Source of the DNA: Sternotherus odoratus
Taxonomy: Eukaryota > Chordata > Testudines > Kinosternidae
Length of the DNA stretch: 64,000 nt
Assembly (NCBI GenBank): GCA_032164245.1
Contig: JAVMKO010000010.1
Coordinates: 27,292,189-27,356,188 of the forward strand
Direction: 5' to 3'
Positions within the stretch are counted from its first letter, which is position 1. Each line of letters begins with the position of its first letter. The notes under the pieces are model-generated. The model had not been told where the DNA came from. It made no database searches and was given only the letters and a program-made list of their open reading frames with translations. Positions 60,099-64,000 of this stretch are shown here, piece after piece. Both the position numbers and the translations under genes were made by a program.

Positions 60099-60144
60099 TT
60101 TCAGGCAGTATTGAACACCCTTTTCAGACAGTATTGAACACCCA
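60099..60144. repeat. Tandem duplication of about 23 bp
   Basis: ttttcaggcagtattgaaca followed by ccc is repeated immediately as ttttcagacagtattgaaca followed by ccc, with one substitution. Confidence 0.9.
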
Positions 60145-61238
60145 ATCTCTAAAAATCAGGGCTTCTTAAAGTAACTCAAGCTAAGCCCCCAAACCACTAT
60201 TTTCTGAAAAAGTAGTTGTAACATGACAGCCTGGCCCTTTCCCTTCCTGACTGCGGAAGCGTAGAGCTAGGATGATGTTTTCTATATCACAAATCTGGTC
60301 AAAGATAAACATACAAGGGGTAGTGCGGGAAAGCCTGTAATTTTCACAGATGTTGACGTTACAGATTGCACAATAGTAGGATAACTAGTGATGGATAAAG
60401 GATTAGAAGCCAGAGACACCCAGAAGTTTTTATTTTAACCTTAACTATTTCAGCCACAAGGAAATGCAAAAATGAATTCAGAAATCTTAGGAGAAACCAG
60501 AAAGATTCTGGAATTCTTAAAAAAAAATAACCTAAAAGGGAAAAATAATTGCTATAAGCTATAAGGTTTTGAGGTTCAGCGAGGGAAAGCTTTCCCTTCT
60601 GTGAAGAATTAATGTGACTGGGTATCAGGACAAAGGAGGGTGCATGTAAAACACATATTTGAAAGCTCAGCCTTCTTGAAGAGCAGAAATTACAGGTACC
60701 CTAACACTTGCCATGGGGCATAAAATTCACCTGGAACTTCCAGTGAAAGCTCTACTTTGCTAAATTTATTACATTTCTCTGTAGCGTGTTGAAAAGGTTA
60801 CATGTAAAAACCTTATCAGTTGCCACACCGTCACCAGTGCAGTCCTAATGAATGAGATACCTTCTGACAACCCAGGAGAAACAAGCGTGTTCTTCAGAAA
60901 TTGAGTTGCTTTAATTTATTACATTCTGGCACTCAGCTACTATGATAAATATGGTCAAAGAGTGGACACCAATATATTGACTAGGTAGATAGAGCAGATT
61001 AGTTACATGGAAAGAAAAATCTCTTTATTATGTAAGATCTAGAAGAACATACCTCCTCTCTCCCTTGAATAACTTATCTCAACCTCCTCTTTTCAAATGC
61101 AAAACATTTCTTCTAGTTCTTAAATTTCAGTCATTCCAGTGTCAAGAAATCTGCCTCATCCATGGTTCGAGGAAGATTACATGGGTTACTCATTCTATAA
61201 CTATTAAAAGCATCCTATACATGTCCTCTGCTAGCTAC

Positions 61239-61281
61239 ACTATAAGCAATTAAAAAATACACTATAAGTAATTAAAAAATA
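61239..61281. repeat. Tandem duplication of about 22 bp
   Basis: acactataagcaattaaaaa and acactataagtaattaaaaa lie head to tail with one substitution. Confidence 0.9.
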
Positions 61282-61320
61282 AAGACACCACTCTGTCCAC
61301 TCTTGTCTGGTTTAGCAGTT

Positions 61321-61400
61321 AGAATCATAGAACTGGAAGGGATCATGAGAGGTCATCTAGTTCCGTCCCCTGCACTTGTGGCAAGACTAATTGTCTAGCC
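61321..61400 (-). mobile_element. CR1 LINE, 3' untranslated part (left of nested hAT)
   Basis: aatcatagaactggaaggga, aggtcatctagttccgtccc and gcacttgtggcaagactaat are the 3' end of a CR1 family on the minus strand. The sequence resumes directly after the hAT insertion at 61831 with catccctgattggtgtttgt. Confidence 0.9.
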
Positions 61401-61822
61401 CAGCGGTCGCCAACCGGTGGTCCGCAGACCACTGGTGGTCCACGAGAAAATTTCAGTGGTTCGCAGCGCCGGGCAGGCAAGAGGCTGCGGGCGCCTGTCC
61501 CGCCCTGTCCCCTGCGGCCAGCAATCACCGGCTTGCTCCTGCCTCCCATCTCGCGCTGCGCCACTCGAGTGGGGGGGCGATGGGGGGCCTCACTGCGCCG
61601 CTCAAGCCGGGGGGGGGGGGCGCTGCGCCGCTCGAGCCGGGGGGGGGGTTGGGGGGCCGCGCCGCTTGAGCCGGGGAGGGGTTGGGGGGCCGCGCCGCGC
61701 CGCTCGAGCCAGGGGGGGCCACGCCGCTCGAGCAGGGGGGGGGTGCTGCGGTGTTAGTGGTCTGCAGGATTCAAAATTTTTACTTTAGTGGTCCGTGAGG
61801 ACCGAAAGGTTGGCGACCACTG
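61401..61822. mobile_element. Complete non-autonomous hAT element nested in CR1, perfect TSD
   Basis: The ends CAGCGGTCGCCAACC and GGTTGGCGACCACTG are inverted repeats with one mismatch, and the flanks are a perfect 8-bp TSD, gtctagcc, at 61393-61400 and 61823-61830. Removing the element and one TSD copy rejoins an uninterrupted CR1 3' end. The interior holds a GC-rich tandem of ccgctcgagccgggggggg-type units (about 61590-61745) that is absent from the related copy at 3638-4064. There is no transposase. Arg/Gly-rich frames in it are artefacts. Confidence 0.95.
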
Positions 61823-62292
61823 GTCTAGCCCATCCCTGATTGGTGTTTGTCTAACCTGCTCTTAAAAATCTCCAATTTCCTGGACAATTTATTCCAGTCC
61901 TTAACCACCCTGACAGTTAAGAAGTTTTTCCTAATGTCCAACCTAAACCGCCCTTGCTGCAACTTAAGCCCATTGCTTCTTATCCTATCCTCAGAGGTTA
62001 AGAAAATCAATTTTTCTTCCTCCTCCTCATAACAACCTTTTACATACTTGAAAACTGTTATGTCCCCTCTCAGTCTTCTCTTTTCCACACTAAACAAACA
62101 AGCCCATTTTTTTCAATCTTTCCTCATAGGTCATGTTTTCTAGACCTTTGATCTTTTTTTGTTGCTCTTCTCTGGATTCTCTCCAGTTTGTCCACATCCT
62201 TCCTGAAATGTGGCGCCCAGCACTGGACACAATACTTCAGTTGAGGCCTAATCAGAGTAGAGTAGAATGTAACATCGGTGCAAAAGAGACAT
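61823..62292 (-). mobile_element. CR1 LINE, ORF2 carboxy end (right of nested hAT)
   Basis: The minus strand encodes, with one frameshift near 62100-62124, [20 protein letters not shown], then [14 protein letters not shown], then EKRRLRGDITVFKYVKG and GRFRLDIRKNFLTVRVVKDW, ending LDKHQSGMG and TAG (61827-61825). These are the conserved carboxy-terminal blocks of CR1 ORF2. The stop codon falls inside the target site duplicated by the hAT insertion. The upstream reverse transcriptase is absent, so the copy is 5'-truncated. Confidence 0.93.
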
Positions 62293-62399
62293 CTCTTTTT
62301 TTCTAAAAACAAAGCAAGGCATTAAGAAAGAAAACAACTTTAGCTGTTTAAATATTTCTGAATACAAATGGAACCCTGGGGCTCTGAAATACTCTAGAG

Positions 62400-62826
62400 C
62401 AGGGGTCTCAAACATGCGGCCCGGGGGCCACATGCGGCCCGCAAAGCCCTTCCCTGTGGCCCGCCAAGCTTCCTGGCGCCCCCCCTCCCCTCCGGTCCCC
62501 CCATAGCAGTTTGCAGGATGGAGGGGCCAGAAGCGGAGGCTTCTCTGCTGCCTGGCTGGGCCGCGCGTGTTTCTAGCTCTGGACTTCCTATATTGCTCTT
62601 GCTTTGTTTGCCAAACAGCTGTTGGTGGTGCCTAGCGCTTTCCAGGAGGGAATGGGGAGCTGCGTGCTCAGAGGAGGAGGTGAGGCAGGGGTGGGACCTC
62701 TTGGAAGGGGTGGAGTGGGGGCGGAGCCGGGGCAGCGAGGGCAGGGTGTGTCAGTGGTGCGGCCCTCGGGCCAGTGCACTAGTCCTCATGCGGCCCTCAT
62801 GGTCATTTGAGTTTGAGACCCCTGCT
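62400..62826. mobile_element. 427-bp non-autonomous hAT element (CAGGGGTCTCAAAC), perfect TSD
   Basis: The ends CAGGGGTCTCAAAC and GTTTGAGACCCCTG are perfect inverted repeats and the flanks are a perfect 8-bp TSD, ctctagag, at 62392-62399 and 62827-62834. The interior starts atgcggcccgggggccacat and ends tgcggccctcatggtcattt. The TSD has the central TA typical of Buster-type hATs. There is no transposase; the 131-codon frame crossing it is not a gene. Confidence 0.95.
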
Positions 62827-62834
62827 CTAGAGTC

Positions 62835-64000
62835 TAGTACAGTCTCCAAAAGTCCTATTCCCTGCCCCCCCCCCCCACATACTGGAAAATTGCTTATATC
62901 ATGCCAAATGTAAAAATGAAAAACATAAAGGATATTTGGACTGTATCTGAATTACAGATGCCTTAAAAACCTAATGGCATAAAGATATGAAACAGATTGA
63001 CCTCAAATGCCCCTATTCCCAGCCTGTTTGAAGGGCTCAACTTAATTTCTTTTTTCCTTCTCTAACCTGGCTGGTTGGGCCAATTTACAAATCGCATGTG
63101 CTTCAAACATATACATTCTTAAAAATGAGCTGCCATGCATGACAACTCAGGGTTTCAAGAGAGAGAGTTGACCAATAACCATACACAAATCAATATCCTT
63201 TTTGGAACACGACAAACTGATAACACAGGTGCCTCTCTCCTCGAATCGTTCAAACTCCAAGTACAATACTATTCACCTGCAGTTGATAAAACCATATCTG
63301 TGTTTCTAAAACCCTTCCACTAAGAGGCTGCAAAGATGAGTTTGTTGGATAGATATTGGCATCATATCTAGAGAAGACAGGAAATCTGTCAAGGTTTCAT
63401 CCCTTGTTTTCTTCACCAGAAACTTGCTATGTGAGAGGGCACATGGAGTGACAACAGATAAAGATTTTCTGTGGTGTAATTCGGTTTTACTTTTACAGGA
63501 GAAAGGAACAGCCGCAACTCTCTGGAGCTCTCATGTGTTACATTTATCACACACCCTTGATTTCCCCATGCCTGTTGCTTTTAACAATGGTGTTTTTATT
63601 TTGATTAATGGCAGGGTTATCGCTGGGGTTAGTGGAGAACCAAGGCAATTGAGCCTTATAATGTTTTTATCAACAAATTCGAGAGCTTATCTTTAGAATT
63701 TTATCATTTTAATATCTCTCTCTCCATCCATCCCACAGGAGGCCAATCAATTTTTCTCATGAATACGGGGATCTGCACTGCTGGTAATTTTTCATTTTTA
63801 TTAGGAGTTGGGCCCAAGCCACCTAGTTCTCATGCAGATCCAAACTTCCCTTAAACCTATCTCTAATTGCTATGTAATATCTTAAAGATACACAGGACTT
63901 GTCACTTCAAACTGGGCCTGGAAGAGGGACCCCTTTCTGCCTGTCACAAACTATTTGAGGACAAAAGAAAAAATAAATCCTGGGAGTAAAAAATGGAAGG
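62835..64000. other. Unique sequence
   Basis: A C run lies at 62866-62876. The AT-rich segment 63540-63720 (gcttttaacaatggtgtttt, ttttgattaatggcaggg) is rich in homeodomain-like TTAAT/ATTA words and is open for 90 codons from 63424. This could be an ancient conserved non-coding element, but conservation cannot be judged from one sequence. Confidence 0.3.

Larger units (their letters stand above)
56827..61320. other. Mostly unique sequence with small tandem duplications
   Basis: No gene or repeat family is recognised. Two short direct duplications are annotated separately at 60099-60144 and 61239-61281. Confidence 0.4.

Noticed and set aside
61825..62312. Host genes on the minus strand near 62 kb
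   Set aside because: The translations are the CR1 ORF2 carboxy end, broken by a frameshift.
62518..62913. 131-codon frame
   Set aside because: It starts inside and ends outside a hAT element bounded by a perfect TSD.

Overview
The window looks like nuclear DNA from a non-avian reptile, most likely a cryptodire turtle. It is AT-rich and intron-like or intergenic, and it is crowded with repeats of the kinds I know from turtle genomes: CR1 LINE 3' ends, Penelope-like retroelement pieces, CORE/MIR-like SINEs, and many short non-autonomous DNA transposons with 8-bp target-site duplications (TSDs). I recognise no intact host protein-coding gene, no rRNA and no functional tRNA gene. The longest open frames (up to 386 codons) read through G-rich minisatellites or LINE remnants and are not genes.

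Layout. 1-5 kb: a MIR-like SINE, a palindromic hAT-type element (2137-2420), a Penelope-like fragment with a recognisable coding piece (3157-3419), a GGGCTTGTCTACACT MITE (3456-3636) abutting a 5'-truncated hAT copy (3638-4064), and a second SINE. 5-16.6 kb: mostly unclassified unique AT-rich DNA with two small MITEs (11802-11907, 12681-12868) and two small Penelope scraps. 16.65-17.7 kb: a 1044-bp hAT-type element with a perfect TSD and a G-rich minisatellite inside. 17.7-27 kb: unique DNA, a tRNA-like SINE head, a probable LTR (23245-23576) and several foldback repeats. 26993-28029: a non-autonomous Helitron with a promoter-like 5' segment and a G-rich minisatellite. 28.5-28.8 kb: a Penelope fragment with a degenerate hammerhead ribozyme. 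30-43 kb: a composite TIR element, two CR1 copies (32.8 and 42.3 kb), three MITEs or foldbacks and unique DNA. 45.7-51.4 kb: four DNA-transposon-type insertions and a hairpin repeat. 51.4-61 kb: largely unique DNA, including a weak candidate terminal exon at 55308 and two adjacent unexplained minus-strand frames near 56.3-56.8 kb. 61.3-62.8 kb: a CR1 copy split by a nested hAT insertion, followed by another hAT element with a perfect TSD.

The most interesting signals are: (1) the Helitron, whose 5' part holds an almost perfect ZNF143-type promoter motif next to a YY1-like site, suggesting a captured promoter; (2) the repeated association of non-autonomous DNA transposons with internal G-rich minisatellites, apparently specific to one copy where two copies can be compared; (3) hammerhead-ribozyme-like motifs in Penelope fragments; and (4) nested insertions that give a relative order of events. 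There is no gene cooperation to describe: the content is a record of transposition. Family assignments rest on remembered consensus features and visible termini, not on a database search.
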